DNA from: Laburnicola sp. R22_1
Taxonomy: Eukaryota; Ascomycota; Dothideomycetes; Pleosporales; Didymosphaeriaceae
Length of the DNA: 64,000 bases
Assembly: GCA_014281115.1 (NCBI GenBank)
Contig: JACONQ010000001.1
Coordinates: forward strand, 2,666,001 to 2,730,000
Direction of reading: 5' to 3'
Shown piece by piece: positions 11,633 through 24,198 of the stretch; position 1 is the first letter of the stretch; each line of letters opens with the position of its first letter. The notes beneath the pieces were generated by a model. It had not been told where the DNA came from. It worked only from the letters and a program-made list of their open reading frames with translations, and did no database searches. A program made the translations under genes and the position numbers.

Positions 11633-11866
11633 AGGCCCTGGGACTTTGAGGGGAGTTGCAGGTTGTACTCGCGGATAGGTGCCGAGTAAGTCAGGCTGCA
11701 ATTGTGAATCTGATTGGCGATGTGCATTGTGGTGACATTGCCACACCGGCAACTGGGTCTCCGACCTCGCGCAGAAGCGTCGTTGGGGCCAAAATAGAGG
11801 ACGGATCAACGCGAGCTTAATGTCGCGCGGATTGTGTTTAGCGTGCTTGTAGTTGCTTCTTTAATA

Positions 11867-11990
11867 CGTTTTTTTTTGACGACTAAGAGGTTTCTAATAA
11901 AAAGAGTACAAATAATAGCAGTAATCCCTCCTGCTGTTATGGACACAGAAAAGCGTATTTCAAGGTGATGTCAAAAAGGGGTTAGCGCAT
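11867..11990 (-). repeat. S2 short interspersed repeat, un-RIPped copy in the gene island
   Basis: Read on the minus strand it ends in a poly-A run (preceded by CCTCTTAGTCGTC). Its body matches the solo S2 copy at 30,608-30,718 and the end of the 1.15-kb element k, for example AACACAGAAAAGCG versus GGACACAGAAAAGCG. Unlike those, it keeps CpA and TpG, so it approximates the pre-RIP sequence. A weak flanking match (TTCTTTAAT versus TTCTTTTAT) may be its target duplication. Confidence 0.65.
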
Positions 11991-12431
11991 TGGTCCAAGC
12001 TCGCATATTCTTTTATTCATCAGACGGACTCTACGAACGGGTAATAGTAGAACCAATCCTTCCGTCCTCTGAGTTTTTATTTGTAGAAGATGGAAATTTG
12101 TTGCTAAATGCTTGATTCTGGTGTGATGCTTGTCTAAAGCTTGGAGTCGTGTTTTTAGTTAAAGATGATGGCTTACTACTTGGAGCACCGTCGAGCGACT
12201 CGGATGAAAAGTAAGGCTTTACCCATGACCAGTGGGCAATGGATCAGCTGTAGGGGACATGGTGGGTGGAAGGTAATGTAGCCTCGAACAAATTGAAGAC
12301 CAAACGCAAGACGTAGTTAAGCTCGCATTGTGTTGCTTATAGCGACTGAAAAGATACAAGCGCAACGGCCTGGACCATGTTTTTTCCCAAACGCCATTGT
12401 GGAATGCTAGCCAATCCAGCCGCATGCTTCC
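11991..12431. other. Intergenic / TIM17 3' flank
   Basis: No gene seen. The frame on the minus strand at 12,219-12,425 has no recognisable pattern. Confidence 0.4.
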
Positions 12432-13111
12432 TCAAGCAATGGCTGCCTGCTGCGGTGGAGGAGGCGGTGCTTCCAAGCGCGTATTCTCAGCCATCATCCG
12501 CGAGAACATGATGCCGACTCCTTCAATGACTCCTATTAGCACCCCACAAGCAATAGCGTTGTTACGCATAGCTTTGGCACCGCCGCGAACAGCGAGGGCA
12601 GCGCCGGTACAGAACCCTCCGAGGATGCCATTCCAGGGATCCTCCTTCTTCCTGTTCCGGATTAGCTTATACCGCTCACGAACCTCTCCAGAGCCCAGAG
12701 AATATGTTATGCGCACCTGATGCCCTTTACAGCGCAATCGAAAGTGGAGAAGAGGCCGCCTGCTTGAACTTAGCAAGTACAAGTTTTATTAAAGAGAAAT
12801 AAAGTACCCCAGACGCCAAAGTTGCCGCCGAGGACCGGCGCCCTGGCTTTGATGGCCGTGATCGCTCCAATGCGCCGTTCGCCGTAGGGGGAATTACTAT
12901 GCACCTGTAAGCATGCGAGACGGCAGACTGTGTAAATAATGCGTACCGGAAGCCTTTCACGCCATGCCAGATAGCTCCACCGACAGCCTGCAAGTCATTA
13001 ACCAATCCACTCTGACATAATTGGCAACTAGGGAACCCGTACGCCCATACAAAAAGCACCCCCAAAATCATTAAGGGCAACCCACGGACACGGATCTCTA
13101 GAGTGGTCCAT
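12432..13111 (-). CDS. TIM17: Mitochondrial inner-membrane translocase subunit TIM17
   Basis: Core subunit of the TIM23 complex that carries presequence proteins across the mitochondrial inner membrane. Five exons on the minus strand: 13111-13043, 12987-12947, 12896-12808, 12759-12717 and 12651-12432, giving 153 aa, the usual length. The four introns are 55, 50, 48 and 65 nt, all GT-AG. The joined product begins [20 protein letters not shown], then [48 protein letters not shown] and [16 protein letters not shown], all diagnostic of Tim17 (the two N-terminal acidic residues, four hydrophobic spans, proline-rich tail). The start is fixed by the MDHSRDPCP signature. Because most exons are under 100 nt, automated callers could miss the 5' half. 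Confidence 0.96.
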
Positions 13112-14730
13112 GGTGAGGGGACATTGGGGGTTGACGCGGGGAGAGCTCAGGACGTTGGTGATGCCAGGAACGTTGCTGCACGTTGTGGCGGGGTAGCTGG
13201 AGCTGGAAAGCTTGATTCACGTGACTTTGACTTCAGGGCAGCCCTGGAGGAACGTGGGAACCTCATATGACCCCGATGTTGGAAGAGAAACGTAGAGATG
13301 TCCTTCAATGGGTGGGAGATTGATCGCGAAGTCTTCTCGACTAGTTTGTAGACCTGTTGGACAGCTAAACATTTGGAGTGACAGCTCTAGTTCCAAGGTT
13401 TCGTGGGTTAGTCAGAGTAGAACTCGAATTCTGTGTATATGAGCTCGTAGGAGTACTGCTTGGGAGCCTAGAAGAGCAGATTGACGTGCTACACAGGATA
13501 CTCAGTCGCGCGGGGGTTCAAGGTTGGGCTGCATTAGAGACCTTCCTTGATAAGCTATGAGCGACAAACATATCCCGCGACCTCCATGAGCTCAAGAACT
13601 TCCCCCTCGCAGGGCAAGAACTGGACGCGTGAATTCTATGTGCGAAGCCGTTTGAGACGAAATCGGGTTTGGTTGCCATGTTCCGAGCAGCCGAGCGTAC
13701 TTGGACCGAGGACAAGCTGCCAGGCGATGCAACAATTCGTGAGACCTTCAGCAAAAAGTTTGAGTATACTTAACATTTGTATTACCTATCCTAGGGTAAC
13801 ACATAATACTTGGACTTTTGTCTCGTGAGTCTCGTAAAGGTCTCACGAATCATCGCACCAGCTGGTGCTGCTGCTGGCTGACATGTTGTATTGCGCAAGC
13901 GGACACGCATTTCCAGTTCCAGGCATTCGCTGACGTTCTTCGACGTACTCAAGGCGTCGAAAGGGGGAAAGGAAATTATAGATGTGGCGAGTCATATCAA
14001 TCCGACGAAGCCAGGAGATGTTACCAATCCCAGTTTGAAACTAGCGCGCCTGGCACGGTGGCTAGGAAGGCCGACGCACCACTGTGACTGCCATGCAGGC
14101 CAACGTAGACACGCAGCACGCAGGCCCCCTCAGCAACCTCCCACGTACCTACGTCTCTGCCATCGTCGTCGCACATCCTCCCCGTCTATATCGTACCCGC
14201 CGGACTGAGGTATCTGTTTGCCCGCCTGGGTGTTCTGGGACAGCGGAGCCACCTCATTGCCAACGTGTGCTCTTGGCAACAGGTGGATCTGTCATCACCC
14301 ATATTGGTCGACGCTTCCCCCCGTGGTTCTGCACTCGCTGCGACGGCCTGGAGGCGTATTCCTGGGTTGGGGCTGTTGTAAGCAGAGATCTTGGGTATCG
14401 TGGCACAGCGCATCTGTCAGTCAGCTTTCCATGAAAACGAGGGGCTGCCGACGTCCGCTAACCTTCCAGCAGTACCGATCGATTGTGACCCACCACGCTC
14501 TACAGATAGGTGCGTCGAGCTCCTCCACGCCTCCTGGACCATCATGGCAGCTGGATAGCAGCTGGAATATGCATGGTCTGGCCAGGATAATGTGGTGAAG
14601 GTGGCCATGGCAAGTTTGTGCTAATGAGAATTGTAGAGCTTGAATTTGGATAGAAGGATCATTTGGACAACCAGGAAGCTGCAGCGGACCAGGCAGCATT
14701 ATTGGATAAGCGCGGTGGATATTTGCCAAT
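13112..14730. other. Intergenic, 1.6 kb, between divergent TIM17 and the His-rich protein gene
   Basis: Contains only short frames on both strands, none with protein-like patterns. It must hold both promoters. One copy of the palindrome-cored motif lies at 13,781-13,810. Confidence 0.4.
13781..13810. repeat. Palindrome-cored 30-bp motif, copy B
   Basis: Core TTACCTATCCTAGGGTAA followed by CACATAATACTT. It shares the arms with copy A at 7631-7660 and the trailing half with copy C at 27,258-27,288. Confidence 0.5.
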
Positions 14731-16606
14731 ATGGTAGCGGCGACGGCTGGTAAGTATCCGGGGTGCTCGAGAGTACCCCAATTTTTTTTTCTTTGCTGGA
14801 ATCATCGCTGCCAAGATGAGTTCGGCGGGCATTCTACGTCGATTACTAACACTGCCTCTCCGCTTCGTAGGCTACGAGTGGACTCACTCTTCGCCGCTGC
14901 GCTCGTCCCCGGACACAGCGTCCCCCATGTATCCCGATCGCCCCATCCGCCCGCTCCCCAAACGGCGTCTGCGCGACCGCATGTCTCCCGAGCAGGCCGA
15001 GACCATCATCTACCCGCCGAACCCGCCGTCGACAGGACCGCTCTTCAACTTCCCCTACTCCTCTGGCGAGAGGAGCGGTAGGGCGCTGAGACAGGGCGAA
15101 AGCGACCATCACACTTGTCACTGCGGGCACAATCACTCCGAAGTGGAGAGCGACGAGGAAGAGGACGAGCACGGGGCGCCGTTGGCTTCTTCGCCGAGCT
15201 ACCACTACAGCCGCAATCTCCCTGGGAGGCCAGCGATGAGCGCGGCCGGTGCCTATCACAAGCCCGGGTCGACGTCGTCGTCAGTAGACGGCTACGAATC
15301 TTTCGAGAACACAAACAACAAGAAAAAGCGCAAAATACCAAACATGGGCGGCGCCAACACGCATCCCACCAATCTGTCGGCGGAGATGGCCAGCATGGGC
15401 ATCTCGCATCCTGACGATATGGCCGGGCTCGACGGCAGGGAGGCGCCGGCGCACTACTACGCGTCGGCACCCTCAACGCCGCAGCACAACAACGCGGGAA
15501 CAGGCATGTCGGGCGCGGGCCGAGGGCGGTTCGGACGGTCGAGCTCTGGACGGTCGGAACGGCGGGTGCTGGGCAATTCGACAAACCTCGCCAATGCCAA
15601 AGCAAGCAGCAAACGTATGGTTTCACTTTGGGAAATTGCGACTTTCGGTGGGCGTCCGTGCGCTGACTATGATTTTCTAGGGCCTTCAGACCAGGGCGGC
15701 ATCATCTCCACCGCCATCGCGAACGCCCAAGCGACGCCACCGCACGCCGGCAGCGAGAACGTGAGCTTGCTGCAACAGGAGGCTGCCAAGCCCAGCGCCA
15801 ACAACTCACAGTTTACCTTTACCTGCGGCTCCGACTCGGCCAGTAAGATGGTCTGGCCCGGCCAGGAGAACGGCTATCCTCAACCCCCCGGTGCCTACCC
15901 GCCATCGACCGCAGCACCGCCCAAGGCGAGCTTCACGCGCTCACGCCCGCCAGTCCGCCCCGACCTCCAGAACAACCCCGCCGTCAACACGCAGGGCACG
16001 CAGACGAGCCCAAACATGAACGGCAACCAGCCCCCCGGCACTAAGAACGCTCCTGCCCCGAAATCGGCCCCGTCGAACCAGCAGGCACCTGCCCCGCGTA
16101 AGCCGCGACGCAGCGCAGCCAAGCTCTACGCCTATGCTGCGCGCAAACGCCGCATCGAACAGGAGTACCGGAACTTCCACAACCCGCCCAGCGCGGCCAA
16201 CCCTGCCTGGATCTGTGAGTTCTGCGAGTATGAGGATATTTTTGGCCGGCCGCCGGAGGCATTGATCAGGCAGTATGAGATTAAAGACCGAAAGGAGCGC
16301 AAGCGTCTGGCCGAGAAGCGCCGTCTGCTCGAAAAGGCGAGGATGAAGGGCCGCAAGGGCAAGAAGGTGAATAAGAAGGGTCAGCATGCCAACAGTACTC
16401 AAGCCAACCAGAACCCGCCTGGCGGGTACGATCGGCGCCCGGAGAACGAGCGGTTGGACGGTCAGGACGAGGACTACTACGACGACGACGACTACGAAGA
16501 CAACCCCCCTCGTCACTGCGACCACCCCGGCTGCCATCATCACCACCACAAGCCACCTGTGCCACCTCCGGGCGATCCTCGCGCATCGCCGGCAAATGGC
16601 CTCTAG
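14731..16606 (+). CDS. Uncharacterised fungal protein, His-rich and basic C-terminal region
   Basis: Three exons, 14731-14749, 14871-15614 and 15681-16606, give 562 aa. Exon 1 is only 19 nt (MVAATA plus one base). It was chosen because GTAAGT at 14,750 and a textbook TTACTAAC branch with CGTAG at 14,870 join it in frame to GYEWTHSS; the in-frame ATG at 14,816 lies inside that intron. The second intron (66 nt) is a multiple of three, so it would be silently read through by a frame-only caller. The protein is mostly disordered: RPIRPLPKRRLRDRMS near residue 30, a His/acid patch (HHTCHCGHNHSEVESDEEEDE), Ser/Gly/Asn-rich middle, then a likely conserved block with NPAWICEFCEYEDIFGRPP and a long basic helix, and a closing His cluster (DHPGCHHHHH). 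CxxC in WICEFC could bind metal. Function not recognised. Confidence 0.75.
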
Positions 16607-17739
16607 CGTTCGGACATGGCGGGGTGGGCCGTCGTTGTTCTCTCATTGTTCATTTTCCTCATTTTGTGTCTTTACCTTTCTACCCTGGTCGACGTCCGGC
16701 GATTGTACGTCCAGATCGAAGAGCTGCTACTCAACTTGATTCTCGCCCTAGTCAGCACATCTACTTTTTTCGGCTAGCTCTCGTTCCCTTTCGCTGACCT
16801 GGTCACGAAGAGCTGTACAACTCGGTTGCCTTGCCTTTTAGTATCTTTTGGATACCCGACAACGAAAAAAATACGTATCAAAGGCGCCCTCCTCGACCAG
16901 CACCCATTTTCCCTGTCGTTATATTCTTTATTCAGCGTCTCAGCATACCATACACCATCCCCAGCATTGCACCGGAGCCTCATGTTTGACTCTATCCCCA
17001 TTCACTCCTCTTCGCATGGCGAGCTAGCGAACGCGCAAGTGAGCGTGTCCCTTGCCAAACCCATGCCGGCCCTCGGCATGGATCCACCACCCACCCCACT
17101 CTATTTCAAGAACCTTTTCGAACCATTCTTGGGGGACTCGGCTCTTGCCAGTCGAAACAGCCTCTCCAAGTAAAGGCATTCGAACAAGACTGTTTAGTCT
17201 AGACATCGAAGGAAAATCCTTCGGCAGACCGTGTGGACGCTGGGATTATTGAATGTTGCATTCGGCGGACTATTGTCGCAGTGTCGTCCGTAGATGTAGC
17301 ACTAGTAATACACACACGTTGTATCATATTTTTTGCTAAACGGTGATTATGATGTGATGCTACTTGAGAAATTAATGTTCAACAGAAGCATTCTTGGTAT
17401 GTGGATGTGGTCATCATCAAGCGGCGGAAGCTTGAGACTAGCCAATGAGAAGGTGAGCTTCTCCGCTGGCTTGAACCCCACTTTCGGCGAAGTTCACGGT
17501 AGCACGTATCTCTCTGAACGTTGCTCGTTATGTGCTCTTTATTAACGTTGCTGGAGAGTTTCTTTTTCTTTTCTCGGAGTTTATGCGGAATTAATGTTGA
17601 ACCGCGAATGAATTATCTTGTGAAGCCTAACCACACATGCATATGTACCGCAATGTTACTACACAGAAACCCGTATATGTACTTCGTACATACCCACTCT
17701 CAACCATCTCACAAGAACAAAACCACCACACCCACCAAT
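16607..17739. other. Intergenic between convergent genes
   Basis: Holds the 3' flanks of the His-rich protein gene (plus) and the zinc transporter gene (minus). No gene or repeat recognised; scattered short frames lack protein-like patterns. Confidence 0.4.
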
Positions 17740-18917
17740 CTACTCACAGCACCTCAAAGGCCTACACTCAACCCCACACGTCAACCTACACTCCTCGCCA
17801 CTCTCACTACTACTCTCCTCCCCGCCCCCTTGCTTCTTCTCCCCCGCCAGCAACTCCGGCTGTAACGTCACACTATGCACCCCCCACCTATGCAAACACT
17901 CGCCCACCAGCTTCGCCCTGCGCATAAAATCCGCCACCCCCTCCTCCGCAACAACCACATGCGCACTCGCCACCACTTTCGTCTGATCCAAACTCCACAC
18001 ATGCAGTTCATGCATGCCCAAGACACCAGGGATACTCTCCAGATCCTTCTTGACAAGCGCGATATCGATGCCGCGGGGTGCGGTTTGGAGGAGAAACGTG
18101 CCTGAGCGGCGTGTGAGGGGGATGGCGGTGCAGAGGATCATGAGGCCGATGTAGAGGCTTGTGGCGGGGTCGGCGTAGAAGCGGTGGGGAGAGTGCGTGA
18201 AGAGGATTATGAGGGCCGAGGTGATGACGCCGATGTTGTTGAAGGCGTCGCTGAGGACGTGGAGGAGGGCGCCGAGCATGCCGAGGTCGCGCTGGGGGGA
18301 GGTCGGGGGGACGGCGGTGTGGTTGTGTTGGGGGCGGGTGAGGTCTTGGTCGTTGGGAATGGGGGTTGGGTGTGCTGCTTCTTCGTCGTGGGCGTGGTTG
18401 TGGGCGTGGGCGTGGTTATGGCTGTGTCCGTGGTTGTGCTCGTGGAGGAAGATCCCGCTGATGAGGTTCAGGACTAAACCGACGGAGCCCACTATCAAGA
18501 CAATGGTGGGATTTTCGACCTCCTTGACGCGGATGAAGCGCTCGATGGATTGCAGGGAGATGGAGAGACCTAGGCCTAGGAGGAACACGCCGTTGAAGAA
18601 GGCGCCGAGGAGGGAGGCCCGGGCCCAGCCGAAGGAGAGGGATGCGGGTGCGTCTGTGCGCTCGTGCATGTGTACGGCTGCTAGGGCGACGCTGAAGCCG
18701 ATGATGTCGGCTAGGTAGTGGAATGCATCTGCTACGAGGGCGAGTGACTTGGTGTAGAAGCCAGCTATGGGTGGTTAGTGTCAGCGTGATTCATGGGGTC
18801 CGAAGAGGGTGGATATAGAGGGAGAGGCTCACCAGATATTTCGGCGATGAAGAAGCTGACAGATATAGCGATGACGACGCGGAGGCCGGTTTTGCGTGCG
18901 ATGTGGAAGTGGACCAT
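17740..18917 (-). CDS. Cation diffusion facilitator (ZRC1/COT1-type zinc transporter)
   Basis: Proton-coupled exporter moving Zn2+ (and often Co2+) from cytosol to vacuole or another organelle. Two exons on the minus strand, 18917-18833 and 18764-17740, give 369 aa. The 68-nt intron (GTGAGC...CATAG) joins the first span (GLRVVIAISVSFFIAEIS) to AGFYTKSLALVADAFHYLAD; the tail-side reading frame alone lacks this essential N-terminus. Metal site A is complete: H44-x3-D48 in span 2 and H197-x3-D201 in span 5, the HD/HD set of zinc-selective CDFs. A long His-rich cytosolic loop, residues about 136-160 (HEHNHGHSHNHAHAHNHAH), sits between spans 4 and 5. The C-terminal domain (GVLGMHELHVWSLDQTKVVA) is the cytosolic metallochaperone-like fold, followed by a Cys-containing tail. 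Somewhat shorter than yeast Zrc1. Confidence 0.93.
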
Positions 18918-19776
18918 TTTATCGATAGACGACAGAAACCTTTTTCGAAGCTAAACAGCTTATTCTACTGGATATTTGAGATAGTTTCTTAAAACTAAGA
19001 CTGCAAAGTTGTGGTATGTGTAAGAAATATAAAGCACTCAAGGCTGGTTAAGTACTCAGTAAAGCCATGCTGCGCAAACAAGATTCCGGAGGTTGTGTTG
19101 TGATTGTGAACAGATTGACAGGAAAGCGAGGACCTTGCTAGATGCATGGAAACGGAAAGGAGGCAAAGAAAAGGAGACTGAATGGAGGAACGGATTGAAG
19201 GAACTGGATTGAGGCACTGAGAATCTGGAGGAAGACAACATATCGATGATGCAGAACACGTCAGCGAGATTTGTGTCGTAAGCGGTTATCCACGGGCGTG
19301 ACTGAGCACTTGCATGATTCCAAGTGAACGACCGGCTGCATTCAACAGTAGGTTGCATACCGTGGTGGCTCATGTGATTGAGATGCTCCAGAGTGATGTG
19401 GCCATGGGTAGCTTGAAGAGGCGGTGGTTCGGTACAGGTCATGACTTCATCAAGAGCCCTTCAGGTGTTGATAGGATTATAGAGCTACCCATGAGGTTCT
19501 TAATAGTGGACTATGGGTGGAGGCTGAAATTAGGAAAATGTCATTGATGGGGGTATGAGGCGTTGAAGGAGGGGGAGATGGCATAGGATAGCGCGGTGGG
19601 GTAACCTAGACAGGTAAGCGCGACCGAGGGTGGCCCTTGCCATTCGAAACGGCCAGACTTCCAGAGCCTCCCCGCCATAAATTTCTCACTGCCGCTCTCC
19701 TCCAAGCACTACAGACGACACAAAATCTACATATTCCGCTCACCGACTGACAAGTAGCGACAAGTGGCTAACAAAC
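18918..19776. other. Intergenic, divergent promoters
   Basis: Between the zinc transporter (minus) and the small zinc-binding protein gene (plus). No gene recognised; the minus-strand frame 19,056-19,442 has no family pattern. Confidence 0.4.
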
Positions 19777-20127
19777 ATGGGCAACGGAGCCAAGTACGAG
19801 AGAACGGTTGCACAGCTAGCAGTGGGGATACTGACAGTTTTGCAGGGCACAGCAGAAGCGCGAGCGCAACGCTGCCAAGGGCGGCAAGGAGCCAAAGAGC
19901 CAGTTGAAGTCGGTGAGTATATGTTTTCCCGTGGAGCCTAGGAAATGCGTTCTTAACATACTAACCTGTTTGAATAGAACGCCGCAGCCCTCACCATCAA
20001 GTGCAAAACGTGCTTCCAGTCCTTCCAGGGCACTACCTCGCGCAAAATGCTCACGGAACATGCCTCGAATAAGCATACCAAGAGCTTCGAAGACTGCTTC
20101 AATGCCGAAGATGGCGTTGCGAAGTAA
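19777..20127 (+). CDS. Small zinc-binding protein of the SERF/At2g23090 type
   Basis: Three exons, 19777-19793, 19846-19912 and 19978-20127, give 77 aa. Introns are 52 and 65 nt; the second has an ATACTAAC branch site. The joined product begins MGNGAKAQQKRERNAAKGGK, a basic stretch like the 4F5/SERF N-terminus, then a small C2H2-type zinc site: CKTCFQSF ... LTEHASNKH. This is the layout of the small At2g23090-like proteins. All three exons are too short or lack their own start, so the gene is easily overlooked. Biochemical role unclear; relatives are small nucleic-acid-associated proteins. Confidence 0.88.
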
Positions 20128-21352
20128 TACAGCGATAGCGGATCGAGACCTGTTATTCAAATTCATCGGCAGAGATGGCCTTTCAGTTGCATGAGATACC
20201 AAAATAGAGCATGGAATATGACGACGGTGTGGGAGATTATGGGCGTAGGGCGAATGGATTTATGACAGGAATGAAATGACTACCTCAACATACTTTTTGG
20301 AGTTTGGTTCGGAGAGCTTATGCTGGCGATAAGTCATGCTGGTTGTGTGCTAATGAGTTGTTAGGCTACCATGTTTATTTCCCACGGGTTTCAGATTCTG
20401 GAAATGGGGCAAAGCTGCGCCGTTTGTACGATTGGGGACAATCAGATGCGGCATGAATATTTCATGCTCCGACGGCTCTGACACCGGCCCCGGAAAGCTT
20501 CCATGATCATGTCCTTGCCCAAATGTATGTACTGATTTATGAGCAAACTATCATAGGCCTTTGATCCTAACGGGAAATACGTACCAGCTTATGCACAAGC
20601 GGTCATTCCTCCAGACCGCAAGCTTTATGCGTAAGATGTGGACGACCGAGAGAGCTTGCGACACCCAGTTAGCATGGTACCCAAACTTTCGAAAATACTC
20701 GCCAAGCGATCACGGGCAGCAATATAGCGTCACCTTCTTCAAGCGTATACCGGCGTAGTTGCGACTCACTCAGTTAGGCGACGCAACCGGTGAAAGACCC
20801 TTGTTCTTGTTTACCGAGAGAGATAATCTCTGTAGTGCGACTCGGAACTACGCTCGTACAGAATCATGTGCGCAAACCACCATCTTTCGCCATACTCTTG
20901 CGTTTAGGTTACAGGACTCTTGTTCGACGTTTGGCAAGTGCACTGCATCATAGACCGCGATTACACAAAGGCAGCTCCACTTTTTCAACCCGAGCAAAGA
21001 GGTCAACATTCATCGAGAAGGGCTTGCTTGCGTCCCTGCTTACTGATGCGGATGTTGTCATTTTTACCTTCTTTAACACACGTATGGAGAGGTTCACTCT
21101 ACTGTCTAGTACAACAGGCTTTCGGTATTCATCTGTCAGACGGCACCACATGTCCCTGCTGGTAGCCGACGTTCATGTACACCAAGTGGAGCAGTCGATG
21201 CGTCTTGCCGCACGATTTAATACGTCAATTAAGAGTTCTACATCATAGGTGTAACGTCAAGCATGGGACTACCCCCGGCATCGGTGGATCTCGCCTTTTT
21301 AAATCTTCTCCCACGCCTTTCTCGCGCTGTTCACTAGACACCCTATCTTACT
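20128..21352. other. Intergenic, nothing recognised
   Basis: Several short plus-strand frames (20,561-21,363) overlap each other in different phases and none shows a recognisable pattern. Probably 3' flank of the small zinc-binding gene and promoter of the AAA gene. Confidence 0.4.
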
Positions 21353-24198
21353 ATGAAGGATAAGAGCAAACCAGATCCACTTGTCCACGAAGCAGAATGT
21401 TTGAACATGCCGGAGCCTGATCTCAGATATGCCGAGCTGCTTGAACGGGTGGCACAGCTCGAAACCCTTGTCCCCAAGCCTGGAAAGGTAAATCCTGCGC
21501 TCGAGGCCATGAATGGACTTTCGCCTTCGCAAGACAACGCGAGCAAAATGATATCGCTCCCTACGCCTGTTACCGCCACGGCTCCCAAGAAAAGAAGGTA
21601 TCAATACCAGCCTCGTCATCTTGTGATCAGTGACTTATATGCTTTAGAAGACAGTTGGTGTGAAACCCGATCAAACTATTGACCGAGGTATGGAAGAATT
21701 TGACGTTGAGGTACGCATTTCCCTACAAGATCGTGCGTACTTTTGTTGACGTGAAGATGAAGGAATACTTGAAGACAATGGGCACTAATAATTTCGGCTA
21801 CACCTCTGTGTCAGGCAAGCCTAGCTCTGCACAATTGATTGATATCCGCGATGTCAACAGTCCCAAGGTTGGTACTATGAGCAACATGTCCACGAATTTC
21901 CACTCGAATGACTCGGACCTACGCATGTTTGGGAAGTCAGTGGCTGGTTCCGAGGCCCCGGTACCCATTAGCCCCGATATGGACACCTCGAAATCATCCA
22001 AAGCTGTAAATTCAACGAGTGATTCCAAAAAAAGCGACTCTAAGGAGATATCCCTGAAAGTGTCAAACGACGTTGATAACAGGTGGGGCGTACCCAAAGC
22101 TGTGAAGCCAATCAAGCATACCGACTCCGGGAACAAGACCAAAATCAGCGGGGCATCGAACTCGGACTGGGACAACTTCTTGTCGTCCATTCCTCAAAAG
22201 AAGGTAATATACTCCAGTCCCGATGAAGTTTGATCACTAAATTGTTTTAGGCGAAGAAAAACGGTAAAAAGAGTGTAGCTACGAGTAAGAAGATTTCGCC
22301 TCCAATGAAGACGATCTCGGTACCAGTGATCCGTTACCAGGAGGTCATATATGATTCAGATGAAATGATGGACATCGTGGCTATCCCAAAGAAACCCTCA
22401 TTGAATCAATATCCTACCCTCTAGATCTCAAGGGATCTTACCTGTACCATGGAGCCAGACAAGTGGGGCTCATACTCTTACTCGGAAGTCAGAATCTCCA
22501 ACAAACCTCTACAAGATCTGTTGTACACGAGCTTTCCCCATGATCCACGACTGCATGTTAGATCCAACAGCAAGAATGGCGTCGAAATTGAGGATCCCTT
22601 CGATGCGCTGATTCAGAACTGGGCAATGTTGCAACTGCTCTCTACTTCCGAGATCAACGAACCCGGTTGGCAAGAAGCCAAAAAGCGTCTCGCTAGCGAA
22701 CTAGGCGCTTTGAGCGATGCCACTCTGACCATGACCATCCGTACGGCGAAGGAAAATCTGACTTCGCTTCTCGCTGAAGTAAGATCAAGCATCACAGTAA
22801 ATCGGTCTATCTCGGAGCTTGAAAGCACGATGTTGAAGAGAGATATTGGATTTGACAGCGTTTGGGCATTATTTCCCCCAGGTGAGCTGGTATATGCTGA
22901 AGTTTATCAGCACCACCCTCAAGTTTTCGTTGTCAGAGAGTGCACCCGACATCACCACGTTATCCAAAGTCCAGACAAAGCACAGAAATCGCGAGTTGTC
23001 CGCTACCTCCATTGTTGGGCAAACGATTGAAATGGTAGTTCTTTCCATCGCGTGCCCATTGTTTTCAATTTCGAAGAATTTGCTGGTCTGCGCAAGATCA
23101 ACACTCTGGCATGCCATCCTCTCCGGTATCACTTCGACGCCAATGCCGGTGTAAGTCTAGAAAGCCTGAAGAGAGAACTTGGCAATCGAGGCAAGTTTTT
23201 CCATCATCTGTGCTGCCGGAGTGTTACACCAGAGACATGGGAATACGAAGGAATGGGCTATTGCCACAGCAGAGGAGTTCAAAGACTAAAGAAGGAAGGG
23301 CAAGTCAGTTCTTACACCACCAAGCTTCAGTATATGTACATTATTGACTCTATAGTATCCTGATGGCATGGAATCAATTTTGAGTACTGGTACTAGTCGC
23401 TCCGACGATCACTTCTCGAATTTCTCGAAAGACTCAGGGCCATGTTGGGTAACGAAGACCATGCTCAGAAAGAATGTATATGGGCGCTGACTACCCTAGA
23501 TCTCTGGTCACATTGTGGTCGACTTCGAGGCCTTCATCTGTAGCAACACGACTGTGGGAAGTTATGCACCTATGGCGAATGCACGATTCTGTATGTGTGA
23601 CACAGAACGCCGGTGTATCTCTTGCCTCAACTCTTCCCATAAGGGCGTACCTCTAGGATACGACATGCGGAAAACGAACCCACCAGTCAGGCACGACGAT
23701 GAAGTGTATTACCTCCTCTTTGCTCCGCGGCTCTTAGGGTATCACCTCAAATCAAGAGCTTGGCTTGAACTTGATGTCACGAAGGTCAAACCCGCTACCC
23801 ATCTCAGCAACTCTGTCGCGTCCGAGAAACTGCAATTGCAGTACTCCACCAAGCAGCTGCTCAAGAACCTAGTCATGGGCCACAGCCAAGTAAAGGACGA
23901 TCTCCTAAGGAATATCGCGAAAGACAGGGGCAGAGGGCTTGTATTCTTGTTCCATGGTCCATCTGGCGCAGGTAAAACCCTCACTGCAGAATGCATCGCT
24001 TCACTAGCTGGCAAGCCTCTCTTGACCGCAACACCTTTCGACCTTGGGTTTTACTGGGCGCACAATCTCGAATATCTGTTCCAACTGGCTTCTCGTTGGC
24101 GTGCCGTGCTTCTTCTTGATGAAGCGGACTTCTATTTTGAGCCCCGAAGCGGAGCTGCGAAAGTCCTCTTACGCGCATTGAAGCACTACGAAGGCATA

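Noticed and set aside
18184..18718. Plus-strand frames of 97-173 codons over the zinc transporter
   Set aside because: Antisense shadows of the GC-rich CDF gene.
20561..21363. Several overlapping plus-strand frames upstream of the AAA gene
   Set aside because: Different phases overlap, none has a recognisable motif or a consistent intron chain.
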